A stretch of DNA of 46,247 bases from Citreicella sp. C3M06 (GCF_018860705.1 NZ_JAHKQA010000053.1:1-46247); one strand, 5' to 3'; shown: positions 8,277 through 16,587, counted from the first letter of the stretch. The notes: generated by a model not told the origin, from the letters alone. A program made the numbers and translations.

Positions 8277-9896
8277 ATGGACTTCAAGGATATCCGCAGC
8301 GCCCTGATCGGCGAGGGGACGGCGATTGCCGGCCCCTTCGGTCCCCGCGCGCTGATCTATGCCGATTACGTCGCCTCGGGCCGCGCGCTCGGGTTCATCG
8401 AAGATGCGATCCGCACCCATGTGTTGCCCTATTACGGCAATACCCATACCGAGACCTCTTTCGTCGGGCGGCGCACCACGCAACTGCGGGAAATGGCCCG
8501 TGAGGCGGTGCGCAAGGCGGTGAATGCCGATGCGGACCACGCGGTGATCTTTACCGGATCCGGGGCGACCGGGGCGGTCGACAAGCTGGTGCGGGCCTTT
8601 GCGATGAAAGGTCTTGCGCAGGCTGTGGTCTTTGTCGGGCCCTATGAACACCACTCCAATGACTTGCCGTGGCGCGAAAGCGGCGCGACACTCGTGCGCG
8701 TGCCGCTGACCGAGGCTGGCACGATTTGCGTCGAGGCGCTGGCGCGCGAACTCGCGATCCATGCCGATGCGCCGCTCAAGATCGGGGCGTTTTCGGCTGC
8801 GTCCAACGTGACCGGTGTGCGTACTGATCTGCGCAGCATCGCGCGCCTGCTGCATTCGCATGGCGCCTATTGCGTCGCCGATTACGCGGCGGCGGCGCCC
8901 TATATGCCCGTCGATCTGGCCGCGAGCGCCGAAGACGCGGGCGATCGGATCGACGCGGCGGTGATCTCGCCGCACAAGTTTCCCGGTGGGCCGGGGGCGT
9001 CCGGCGTGCTGATCGCCGAGCGCAGCCTGTTTAACACAGCGCGACCAACGCGGACAGGCGGCGGCACTGTAAGTTACGTGACGGCGACGGGGCACAGCTA
9101 TATTTCCGACCCCGAGCACCGCGAAGAGGGGGGCACGCCCGCGATCATCGACGACATTCGCGCCGGCATGGTGATGCAGCTCAAACGAGACATGGACGAA
9201 GCCCGCGTCGAAGCCCGCGAGACCGTGCTGACACGCCGGATGGAAGGCGCCCTTCGCGCCATTCCGGGCATGGAGCTTCTGGGGCCCTCGAACGTGCCGC
9301 GCCTTGGGATCTTTTCTTTCAACCTGCGCGTCAAAGGCAAGGTGTTGCATCACAACTATGTCGTGGCGTTGCTCAATGACCTGTTCGGCATTCAGGCCCG
9401 TGGCGGCTGTTCTTGCGCCGGGCCGTATGGGCATGCCTTGCTTGACATCGACCAGCCGACCAGCGCCCGCCATGAGGCGGCCGTCCGGCAGGGCCACTCG
9501 ATCTTCCGTCCGGGCTGGGCGCGGTTTGGCGTGAACTGGTTCTTCGAAGAAGACGATGTGGACAAGATCGCCCGTGCCGTCCGCTTTGTCTCGGAACATG
9601 GTCTGGACATGCTGGCCTATTATCAGCTTGATGCGGTCGAAGGCATCTGGCGCGCGACGCCCTGGTTTGAGGACAGCTGCCCATCGGCGCTCTCTGCGCT
9701 TTGGCAGGGATCTGTCGCGACCAAAGACGCGGTGCCCGACTTTGAAACCTGCCTCGAAGACGCCCGACGCCTGGCCCAAAGCGCCAAGGAGCAAGGCCTT
9801 GAGGCCGCACCTGTCCTGTCGCCCGAGGAGGAATCGCTGTGCTGGTTCTGGTTGCCGCAGGACGTGGCGGGCCTGACGATGGAAGGGGCTGCATGA
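8277..9896 (+). CDS. Class V PLP-dependent aminotransferase / cysteine-desulfurase-like enzyme
   Basis: 539 residues, longer than SufS/IscS (about 400) by a C-terminal extension of over 100 residues. PLP-site features are visible: TGSGATGA (about 93-100), EHHSN (124-128), Asp202 in ADYAAAAP for the pyridine nitrogen, and the Schiff-base Lys234 in SPHKFPGGPG. RGGCSCAGPYG (about 375-385) sits where group II desulfurases carry RxGxxCxxP, so Cys380 occupies the position of the catalytic persulfide Cys. The family also includes transaminases and other lyases, so desulfurase activity is only suggested. GAGGA precedes the ATG by eight bases. The following FAD gene overlaps it. Confidence 0.85.
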   Translation: MDFKDIRSALIGEGTAIAGPFGPRALIYADYVASGRALGFIEDAIRTHVLPYYGNTHTETSFVGRRTTQLREMAREAVRKAVNADADHAVIFTGSGATGAVDKLVRAFAMKGLAQAVVFVGPYEHHSNDLPWRESGATLVRVPLTEAGTICVEALARELAIHADAPLKIGAFSAASNVTGVRTDLRSIARLLHSHGAYCVADYAAAAPYMPVDLAASAEDAGDRIDAAVISPHKFPGGPGASGVLIAERSLFNTARPTRTGGGTVSYVTATGHSYISDPEHREEGGTPAIIDDIRAGMVMQLKRDMDEARVEARETVLTRRMEGALRAIPGMELLGPSNVPRLGIFSFNLRVKGKVLHHNYVVALLNDLFGIQARGGCSCAGPYGHALLDIDQPTSARHEAAVRQGHSIFRPGWARFGVNWFFEEDDVDKIARAVRFVSEHGLDMLAYYQLDAVEGIWRATPWFEDSCPSALSALWQGSVATKDAVPDFETCLEDARRLAQSAKEQGLEAAPVLSPEEESLCWFWLPQDVAGLTMEGAA

Positions 9897-11194
9897 TGGC
9901 GGTTGAATTCCCGAAATCGCTCTGGGCCGCCACGGCGATGGGCCGACAGCTGTCCGCGTCCTTGCAAGGCGTCGAAGAGACCGACGTCGCGGTGATCGGC
10001 GCGGGGTTTACCGGCCTGTCAGCGGCCATCGAGGCGCGCAAACGTGGTCATGCGGTCACCGTGCTCGAGGGCAAGGCGGTGGGCTGGGGCGCATCGGGGC
10101 GCAACAACGGTCAGGTCATTCCGATCCTGACCTCGGCCGAGCCTGATGTCTGGGTCTCGCGCTATGGTGAGGTGGGCAAGCGCATGGTCCGGCTCATCGG
10201 CAACTCGGGCGATGTGCTGTTCGATCTGGTGCGCGATTTCGACATGCAGGCTGAAGCGGAGCAAAGCGGCTGGTTTCAGCCCGCGCACAGCCCCGGACGC
10301 GTAAAGCTATCGCAAAAACGGGTGGATGCATGGCAACGCCATGGCTTCCCTGCCGAGATCAGGGACGCGAAAGACTGTGCCGACCTTCTGGGTACGGATT
10401 TCTGGCATGGTGGCATGTTCAACCCGACGGGGGGCCATATCAACCCGCTGGCCCTTGCGCGAGAAATGGCTCGCGTGGCCGAACATCTGGGCGCGGTGAT
10501 CCACGAAGAAAGCCTCGCCACATCGTTTGAACGGGTCGGCAGCCAATGGGTGATCAAGACCCCCAAGGGCACTTTGAAAGCCCGCGCCCTGATCATGGCA
10601 AGCAACGCCTATACGGGCGAGCTGGTGCCGCGGCTCGCCCCCCGCATCGCGCGCTCTGTGGTGCCGGTGCTGAGCTGGCAAATGGCCACCGAGCCCGTGG
10701 GCGACAACCTGCGTCAGAAAATCCTGCCGGGGCGTCAGGCCGTATCCGACACGCGCGGTGATCTGCGGTTCTTCCGCTATGACGCGCGAAACCGGCTGAT
10801 CACAGGCGGGGCGGTGATCGGGTCTGTGAACGTGGCCAACCGCGTACGCCGGAAAGCCGCGGAAAATCTTGCCGAAGCCTTCCCCGAATTGGGGGTGCCG
10901 GAGATGACCCATGTCTGGTCTGGCTATATCGGCATGAATTGGGACCGCTTCCCGCGCATTCATAAACTGGGCCCCGATGGATGGGCTTGGATCGGGTGTA
11001 ACGGGCGCGGCGTGGCCCTTGGCACCTCGCTGGGGCGCGAACTGGCCCGCGCCGCCACCGGCCAACCCGAGGATGAACTGGCTCTGCCGGTGAGCGAGCC
11101 CACGCCATTTGCGATGCACGGCCTCGTGCGACGCGTGGCCCCAACCTATCTGGCCTGGCTCAAACGTCAGGACCACAAGGAGATCAGATCTTGA
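9893..11194 (+). CDS. FAD-dependent oxidoreductase (DAO/PuuB-like)
   Basis: 433 residues. An N-terminal Rossmann motif AVIGAGFTGLSAAIEARKRGHAVTVLE is followed by GWGASGRNNGQV, the conserved FAD-contact segment of gamma-glutamylputrescine oxidase, sarcosine oxidase-like and DadA-like proteins. The C-terminal GYIGMNWDRFPRIHKLGPDGWAWIGCNGRGVALGTSLGRELA closes the FAD site. Such enzymes oxidise the C-N bond of amines or amino acids, reducing O2 or a carrier. ATG codons at 9893 and 9896 are both possible; 9893 overlaps the upstream stop as ATGA and has GGAAGGGG nearby. The substrate is unknown; the context suggests an amino acid or its derivative. Confidence 0.85.
   Translation: MMAVEFPKSLWAATAMGRQLSASLQGVEETDVAVIGAGFTGLSAAIEARKRGHAVTVLEGKAVGWGASGRNNGQVIPILTSAEPDVWVSRYGEVGKRMVRLIGNSGDVLFDLVRDFDMQAEAEQSGWFQPAHSPGRVKLSQKRVDAWQRHGFPAEIRDAKDCADLLGTDFWHGGMFNPTGGHINPLALAREMARVAEHLGAVIHEESLATSFERVGSQWVIKTPKGTLKARALIMASNAYTGELVPRLAPRIARSVVPVLSWQMATEPVGDNLRQKILPGRQAVSDTRGDLRFFRYDARNRLITGGAVIGSVNVANRVRRKAAENLAEAFPELGVPEMTHVWSGYIGMNWDRFPRIHKLGPDGWAWIGCNGRGVALGTSLGRELARAATGQPEDELALPVSEPTPFAMHGLVRRVAPTYLAWLKRQDHKEIRS
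11177..11193 (+). promoter_or_regulatory. Ribosome binding site that selects a TTG start
   Basis: AAGGAG at 11177-11182 stands eight bases before TTG at 11191. The next ATG (11206) has no comparable site. The TTG overlaps the TGA of the FAD oxidoreductase, giving coupled translation. Confidence 0.6.
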
Positions 11195-11700
11195 CACAGA
11201 CACCCATGGCAGAGGCCAAAGGCATGGACCTGAACGACATCCCGATCCTGCTACGCCGCAAGGTCGAGGCGATGATCCTCAAGCATGTGCTCGATGTGAT
11301 CACCGAGCGTTCTGGCCGCGAAGAGGCAGAGGCGGTGATCGGCGCGGCCTGTTCGAAATCCGCGATCGAGCAGGGGCAAATGCTGGCCGACGATCTGGGG
11401 CATGCGCCCGACCTGACGGATTTCGCCGCAATCCAGCCGAACTGGACCCGTGAGGATGCGCTCCGGATCGAGACCATCGAGATGTCCGAAGAGAAGATGG
11501 ATTTCAACGTCGTGAAATGCCGCTATGCGGAGATGTATCAGGAAATGGGGCTGGGCGATATCGGCCATCTGCTGTCCTGCAACCGGGATGGTGATTTCTG
11601 TATCGGCTACAACCCAGAGATCGAAATGACCCGGACACAGACGATCATGAAGGGCGCGAGTCACTGTGATTTCCGCTACCGCATGAAAAAGGAGGCCTGA
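11191..11700 (+). CDS. L-2-amino-thiazoline-4-carboxylic acid (ATC) hydrolase family protein
   Basis: 169 residues. The C-terminal half carries the family's hallmark order: RYAEMYQEMGLGDIGHLLSC, then NRDGDFCIGYNP, then the block at residues about 141-160 with TRTQTIM and GASHCDFRY. In the known Pseudomonas pathway, ATC hydrolase opens the thiazoline ring to give N-carbamoyl-L-cysteine, which an amidase then converts to cysteine. Here an M20 amidohydrolase starts four bases later, matching that logic, although the family is wide and many members are uncharacterised. The protein is cytoplasmic, with no signal peptide. Conserved cysteines at LLSC, DFC and SHC may be catalytic or structural. Confidence 0.78.
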   Translation: MTQTPMAEAKGMDLNDIPILLRRKVEAMILKHVLDVITERSGREEAEAVIGAACSKSAIEQGQMLADDLGHAPDLTDFAAIQPNWTREDALRIETIEMSEEKMDFNVVKCRYAEMYQEMGLGDIGHLLSCNRDGDFCIGYNPEIEMTRTQTIMKGASHCDFRYRMKKEA

Positions 11701-11704
11701 GGCC

Positions 11705-12874
11705 ATGGCTGTCGAAAACTGGGTCGCCAAGGAGGTCGCGGAGCTGACGGAATTCCGCCGTGATCTGCACATGAACCCTGAGCTTCTCTATGACGTGACA
11801 CGCACCGCGCAGAAGGTGGCCGAGGCGCTGCGCGCGGCGGGTGTGGACGAGGTTCACGAGGGCGTTGGACAGACCGGCGTCGTTGGTGTGATCCAGGGCC
11901 AGGGCAATGGCTCGGGCCGGATGATCGGGCTGCGGGCCGATATGGATGCCTTGCCGATCATCGAGGAAACCGGCGCACCCTATGCCTCGCAAACCCCGGG
12001 CAAAATGCATGCCTGCGGCCATGACGGTCATACGACGATGCTATTGGGCGCGGCGCGGCATCTGGCAGAAAGCCGGGCCTTCGACGGCACTGTGATCGTC
12101 ATTTTCCAGCCCGCCGAAGAGGGGGGCGCAGGGGCACGGGCGATGATCGAGGATGGTCTCTTTACCCGCTGGCCCTGTGACGAAGTCTACGCCATGCACA
12201 ACCGTCCGAACCTGCCTGTCGGACAGTTCACCATCAATTCCGGGCCGATCATGGGCTCGGTCGACGAGTTGAAAATCACCATCACCGGGCGCGGTGGACA
12301 CGCGGCGCGGCCCGAACAGACCATCGATCCGCTGCCCATCGCGGGCGCCCTGTTGCAGGCGGTGCAGACTCTGACCTCGCGCAACATGGACCCGATCGAC
12401 AGCGCGGTGATTTCGCTCTGTACCATTCAGGCCGGGAATGCGTTCAACGTCATTCCGCAAGACCTCACCATGACCGGCACGGTGCGCACATTGCGCGAAG
12501 AGGTGCGCGACATGATCGAGATGCGCCTTGAGACGATGGTGGGCAATATCGCGGCCGCCTACGGGGCTGTCGGCACGCTCGAATACACCCGGCATTACCC
12601 GGTGACGGTCAACCATGAGCGGGAAACCGAACTGGCCGCGATGGCGGCGCAAGAGGTGGCCGGCATCGAAAACGTCCACCTCGACATGCCGCAAACGCTG
12701 GGTGGTGAGGATTTCTCCTTCATGCTCAACGAGGTCCCCGGCGCGATGATCAATGTCGGCAACGGCCCATCCGCAGGCCTTCATCACCCGAGATATGATT
12801 TCAACGACGAGGTGATCGCTTGGGGGAGTTCCTATTGGACGACCCTGGTGCGGCAGAGGTTGCCGCTGACCTGA
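11705..12874 (+). CDS. M20-family amidohydrolase (hippurate hydrolase/N-acyl amino acid hydrolase type)
   Basis: 389 residues with the M20D metal-site signatures: LRADMDALPI, MHACGHDGHTTMLLGAA (His and Asp ligands), FQPAEEGGAGARAMIEDGLF (catalytic Glu-Glu) and the distal LGGEDFSFML with LHHPRYDFND. The dimerisation domain lies between (ITGRGGHAARPEQTIDP). Members cleave N-acyl or N-carbamoyl amino acids. It could hydrolyse the N-carbamoyl product of the upstream ATC hydrolase, but known N-carbamoyl-L-cysteine amidases are of a somewhat different M20 branch, so this is inference. A strong AGGAGG precedes the ATG. It is the last gene of the operon. Confidence 0.9.
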   Translation: MAVENWVAKEVAELTEFRRDLHMNPELLYDVTRTAQKVAEALRAAGVDEVHEGVGQTGVVGVIQGQGNGSGRMIGLRADMDALPIIEETGAPYASQTPGKMHACGHDGHTTMLLGAARHLAESRAFDGTVIVIFQPAEEGGAGARAMIEDGLFTRWPCDEVYAMHNRPNLPVGQFTINSGPIMGSVDELKITITGRGGHAARPEQTIDPLPIAGALLQAVQTLTSRNMDPIDSAVISLCTIQAGNAFNVIPQDLTMTGTVRTLREEVRDMIEMRLETMVGNIAAAYGAVGTLEYTRHYPVTVNHERETELAAMAAQEVAGIENVHLDMPQTLGGEDFSFMLNEVPGAMINVGNGPSAGLHHPRYDFNDEVIAWGSSYWTTLVRQRLPLT

Positions 12875-12964
12875 CAGCGTGCGTGGTCGTGGCGCTACCA
12901 TGACGAACTTGCCCCGTAATGCTTGCTTCCAACCTTGAGAAAGGATCACACCATCAAACCGTGG

Positions 12965-13312
12965 GATCAAACACCTCAGCCCGTCGCGCGTGATTGGCTG
13001 GTGGTAGGCGATGGAGGCCAGCACCGCGACGTCAAATTCATTCAGATCCAGAAACTGGTCGCCGACATCCGCCGCAGCGCGGATCGCGGCGGCGTAGATA
13101 GCCCGCCCCTCCAGCTCGGCTGACAGGCCTTCAACCAGCAGATCGACCGAGGCCCCCTGCCCCACCACACGCGCCAGATCCCCGCGCGGCACCGGCGAGG
13201 AAGAGGCAAACAGCACCGCCTCGATCCGGCGCATCCATTCGCGCCAGCGCAGCTCCGGCGGCAGGTCGGACAACTCGCGGTCAAGTTCAGGGTCGCGACA
13301 ATCCTTCACCAT
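12965..13312 (-). pseudogene. Truncated ScpB-like (SMC-Scp complex subunit) gene
   Basis: From the ATG at 13312 the frame reads DRELSDLPPELRWREWMRRI, EAVLFASSSPVPRGDLARVV, then AAAIRAAADVGDQFLDLNEF and DVAVLASIAYHQPITRDGL, matching the winged-helix region of plasmid-borne ScpB-like proteins. Homologues have a stretch of about 15-20 residues between the ELEGR and AAIRAAA segments that is missing here. The similarity stops near 12965 and the frame runs on into DNA antisense to the M20 gene. I therefore call it truncated at the 3' end with a probable internal deletion. It follows the DUF1403 gene on the same strand, as in rhizobial and rhodobacteral plasmids. Confidence 0.65.
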
Positions 13313-13315
13313 CGC

Positions 13316-14178
13316 TCAGACCCCGTAGAGCCGGAAGGTATCGCGGCCCGTGAGTTCGCGCACCGCAGCGAGATCGACCAGCCGGTCGCAGAGCCGTCGC
13401 GCGGCGCGATCGGGCAACGGAAGGGCCGTGGGCGCCACGGCATCGCGGGTCAGGAACATCTCGACGGCGACGCCCGCCGCCTTGGCCCGCAGCTTCGGGG
13501 TGACTGCCTTCAGATGCGCCGCCCGGCGGGTGAGGTCGGAGGAAAGCCGAACTGCCTCAGAGACCAATCCAATCAGCGCGCGATGACAGGCCAGGCGCAG
13601 GTCGTCGCCCTGCCGACGTAGATCTGCGCGTTTCAGGCCCGTGGCCAGCAGCGGGACCAGATAAGGCCAGCCAAGGGCCTGCGCGAGGGCAGCATCGGCA
13701 AGCACCAACGCCGTCGCATTCGCGCGAAGGGCATCGGGCAGCACCCTTTCCAGATCCATCGCCGCGCGGGTTACCGGCATTCCGCGTCCCGCGTCGCGCC
13801 AGGTGGCGATCTGGCCGGGGTCGAGGCTTGGCAGGGCACGGGCCAGCGCCTTGACCGAAAGGGCCCGTTCTGCAGCGCGGCGCCAGGCCAGGCAGGTTTC
13901 CCCCGCCGGTCCCGGCAGATCCCCCGGGCGCAGATGGTGGATTGCGTCGCGCAGCTCCGCTATCCGCTCCGGACGCCCGGAAACGCAACGCAAACCGCCG
14001 CGGCCCGCAGCGCCAGCCTGTCGCGCAGCAGGGCGTACGGCACCTCCCCGCGCTCCAACACAAGGTGCAGATGGCTCAGCCCCGAGCCCGACAAAAAAAA
14101 CGCAAAATCTTCAATGGTTTCAGCGCGCGCATTTGTGACCCTGGAGGTCATCCTGTCCGTCGCACGCCATCCCCGCAT
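13316..14178 (-). pseudogene. DUF1403-family gene with a frameshift
   Basis: The N-terminal part (14178 to about 13985) reads ETIEDFAFFLSGSGLSHLHL and VLERGEVPYALLRDRLALRA; the larger C-terminal part (about 13993-13316) reads GRPERIAELRDAIHHLRPGD and ends TFRLYGV. The two frames differ by one base. Joining them near 13985, where homologues read a Leu-Ser-Gly-Arg-Pro-Glu-Arg run, restores one DUF1403 protein, so a single base seems to be lost in the GTTGCGTTTCCGGG stretch. DUF1403 genes typically pair with scpB-like genes, as here. Function is unknown. Alternatively the frameshift could be a sequencing error. Confidence 0.75.
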
Positions 14179-14397
14179 CCTGCTGCTGTTCCTCCTCCGG
14201 TAGGTCGATCAGACCTTGCGTCGACGCGGTCCAGCCCTCCCGGACCGATCTGCACCGACCTCAAACGGTGTTTTTTGCCTATATATTCCGCCAAAACCGC
14301 CGCATCTTGTGCTTTTCCCTTATGTCTAATAAGTTTGCCTTATCGGACATGGCGTGGCCGCTTGCCGCCCTGTCCCGAAAAGCAACGGGTTTGCGGG
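14179..14397. other. Non-coding gap with an imperfect 12-bp inverted repeat
   Basis: No gene is seen. The main structure is ATGTCTAATAAG (14322-14333), a 5-base spacer TTTGC, and CTTATCGGACAT (14339-14350): ten Watson-Crick pairs, one G-T pair and one mismatch. The 11-5-11 layout with TGTC outer ends resembles a recombinase site or a relic of transposon termini, but I cannot assign it. Confidence 0.45.
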
Positions 14398-14511
14398 TGT
14401 CGGATGTCCGGAATTCGTGAGATTCAAGCACTTCCTTGAAAAACGAGTCGGGGTTCATGAGATTCTGTACCGGTATTTATGAGACTGGATGAGTCGGAGT
14501 TTGTGAGACCG
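14398..14511. repeat. Probable end of a TniA/TnsB-type transposon with four short repeats
   Basis: Four copies of TTYRTGAGAYYS occur at 14414-14425, 14454-14465, 14476-14487 and 14500-14511, spaced 40, 22 and 24 bp, overlapping the 3' end of tniQ. Elements of the Tn5053/Tn402/Tn7 group carry several transposase-binding repeats of about 20 bp at each end and start with TGT. A TGTCGGAT at 14398 just outside the first repeat is a candidate terminus. The opposite end appears lost with tniA. Confidence 0.6.
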
Positions 14512-15474
14512 GCGTTGTCTCGCGGCTTTTTCTGCAGACTGCCGTGCTCTCTCGTCACGCTCAGCGCGCCAGAACCGGGCCGAGATACTTCGCCTCAACG
14601 AGAGAGGCCATGCGTCAATCGCCTGCCCGACCCGTCCCCGCCCCTCCGCATCGCTCATGAGCATGACTGAGATCGCCCATTTGACCGGATCTTCAATGAT
14701 CCGCCCGGCGCCGACCGCCAGCGCGAAACATTGCAAGAGCGAGCCCTGCGCCAGAGCGTGGAGACCGGGTCGCACCGGCTTAGCAAGCACTGGCGCCACC
14801 TGATCGTATTCGGGAACTACGACCGTGAGCGCCTGTCGGATGAGCGGCGTAGTCAAAAAATCATGATAGTCCCGGCGGTCTTTCAGAGACATTCGTGGCA
14901 GCTCGCACACGTTCGGAGGCGAGGCCCGGCGATGCCGCACCGTCAGAACCCGAAGCACTTCGGGCGCTTCCAGGTCTCCCTGCCCCGCGCCGCGCGCCCA
15001 AGCATCGAGATGCGCGGCACCGACCTCGGCAGGCCCTTCAAGCTTCTTGAAGCAGTCCGTACCGAACTGGTCTGACAGGGTCTCGCCGGTGGCATCCCGA
15101 AACTCCACACCATGCACCGGGCAGCGAAATCGCCACGGCAGCGCGGCGGCTTTGCGATGCAGGTCTTCGGGACGGTGCGGGCACGGAGACCGGTTCTTCC
15201 GCGCGATCATCAAGCGCGCCGCAGACCCCAACTCCCGGAAAGTCATGGCCTGCACCGCTTCGGGCGAAAGGCCGGTCCGAGCCGCGATCAGAGCCCCCTG
15301 CCCTTCCGAAAGACGCCATTCCAGGTCGAACACGTCGTGCCCCTTCAGGCCAAGCGTGGCGACGAATTCCGAAACCGTCATGGCGTAGAACGGGGCCATA
15401 CGTGCGATCCAGGAGGACAGCCGCTCGTCGGCCTCTGGGGCGAATACGACCGGCAGGCGCCCGCACCCCGTCAC
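14455..15474 (-). CDS. tniQ: TniQ-family transposition/target-selection protein
   Basis: 339 residues. It opens with the TniQ-domain signature LPVVFAPEADERLSSWIARMAPFYAMTVSEF and contains a likely zinc site CPHRPEDLH...RCPVHG (about residues 102-126). TniQ works with the TniA transposase and the TniB ATPase, helping pick the target site. Translation starts at GTG overlapping the tniB stop (GTGA). The C-terminal codons are made from the transposon-end repeats, so the gene runs into the element's terminus. Without tniA the unit cannot move by itself. Confidence 0.85.
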   Translation of the reverse strand: MTGCGRLPVVFAPEADERLSSWIARMAPFYAMTVSEFVATLGLKGHDVFDLEWRLSEGQGALIAARTGLSPEAVQAMTFRELGSAARLMIARKNRSPCPHRPEDLHRKAAALPWRFRCPVHGVEFRDATGETLSDQFGTDCFKKLEGPAEVGAAHLDAWARGAGQGDLEAPEVLRVLTVRHRRASPPNVCELPRMSLKDRRDYHDFLTTPLIRQALTVVVPEYDQVAPVLAKPVRPGLHALAQGSLLQCFALAVGAGRIIEDPVKWAISVMLMSDAEGRGRVGQAIDAWPLSLRRSISARFWRAERDERARQSAEKAARQRRSHKLRLIQSHKYRYRIS

Positions 15475-16349
15475 ACCGGCTCTCCCAGAACCGCCTGCAA
15501 CCGGTCGCCGCCCAGAATATCGCGCGAGAGGATGCGTTCCTCGCCACTTTCGATGGCGGCGATCGCCAGCTGCGACAAGATCGAAAAGATGCCCGAGGTG
15601 ATGCCGCCAGTCACCTTGATCATGCGCGTCACCGCAAGATCGGCGATCTGGCTTTCGCGCCGAAGCGGCAGCGTGCGCGTGAGCGTGCTCATCAGCCCGT
15701 TCAGATCCTCACCTTCCCGCCAGGGCGGCAATGCGAAGGCCTCGAACCGGCGCACCAGTTGATCATCGGTGCGCAGCGCGTTGCGAGCCTGCGCTGTACC
15801 AACACAGACCAGCGGGATGCGCAGCTCGTTGCCCAGAAAGCGCAGCATGTTCAGGAATCGTGCCTGTTCGCGGATCGTCCCCGCCTTCAGGCTGTGAATC
15901 TCGTCGATGACCAGCATCCCCGGACGCAATTCGGCGAGCAGACGCAAGGCCAGGCTTTCCAGCACAGACAGTGTCGCCCGCGGCGGCTCCGGGGCACCGA
16001 TCGCCGCCAGGATCCGGCGGTAGAAGTGCGATTCATCAGGCCCAGACACCATCTGCACGGCGACAACCGGCATATGCAGCCGTCCGCTGGTCTCGTCGAA
16101 GCTCGATGCGTGATCGCTGGTGAACTTCTCGATGATCATCGTCTTGCCCATGCCGCTGTCGCCGACAATGAGCAGGTTCGGCATGCGGGCGCGCTCGGGA
16201 AACGACATCAGCGTTTCCAGCTTCTCCAAGGCGGCCTTAACCCTGGGATAGGAGATCCAGCGGTCGGCGCGAATCCTATGAATGCGCTCCTCGGCGCTGA
16301 GCGCGGCGATCTTGCCGGCTCCCGGATAGAGATGCGGGAACTCAGTCAT
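15471..16349 (-). CDS. tniB: TniB-family AAA ATPase
   Basis: 292 residues. Walker A is LIVGDSGMGKT (about 59-69), Walker B is GMLVIDEIHSL, and sensor-type residues follow in IPLVCVGTAQARNAL. The family acts as a regulator of transposition, linking transposase and target, like TnsC. The ATG at 16349 overlaps what should be the tniA stop codon (reading ...DDD-stop), preserving the ancestral tniA-tniB junction even though tniA itself is gone. No damage is seen in TniB. Confidence 0.88.
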   Translation of the reverse strand: MTEFPHLYPGAGKIAALSAEERIHRIRADRWISYPRVKAALEKLETLMSFPERARMPNLLIVGDSGMGKTMIIEKFTSDHASSFDETSGRLHMPVVAVQMVSGPDESHFYRRILAAIGAPEPPRATLSVLESLALRLLAELRPGMLVIDEIHSLKAGTIREQARFLNMLRFLGNELRIPLVCVGTAQARNALRTDDQLVRRFEAFALPPWREGEDLNGLMSTLTRTLPLRRESQIADLAVTRMIKVTGGITSGIFSILSQLAIAAIESGEERILSRDILGGDRLQAVLGEPV

Positions 16350-16587
16350 CGTCGTACCACTCCTCGTCCTTGGAGCCGCGATACGGGATGGTGACGTCCA
16401 GGGTCCTCTGGCGGCGCAACAGGGTGCTAACGTCAGGCACGGACCACCCCAGCCCGGAAAGGTCCAAAAGGCTTGCCACGAACCCTGTCGTTTGGCGGAG
16501 CGGCAGTCCGAGGAGGACCTTGAGGATGAGGCAGACTTGGATCGCCGCGTCGCTATAGGTTTGCTGGCGGCCACACCGACCGGACGT
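16342..16587 (-). pseudogene. IS5-family transposase fragment fused in frame to the last codons of tniA
   Basis: Read on the minus strand, 16575 to about 16373 gives GRQQTYSDAAIQVCLILKVL, GLPLRQTTGFVASLLDLSGL, then WSVPDVSTLLRRQRTLDVTI and PYRGS, a clear N-terminal piece of an IS5-type transposase. From there the frame changes to KDEEWYDDD-stop, which fits a TniA C-terminus since the stop overlaps the tniB start. The catalytic DDE part of IS5 and nearly all of tniA are absent. This is a deletion or recombination scar rather than a functional gene. Confidence 0.75.

Noticed and set aside
12041-13312. A 423-codon minus-strand protein starting with ScpB-like sequence
   Set aside because: Only the first part (to about 12965) is ScpB-like; the rest is antisense of the M20 amidohydrolase, so I call a truncated scpB rather than a long gene.
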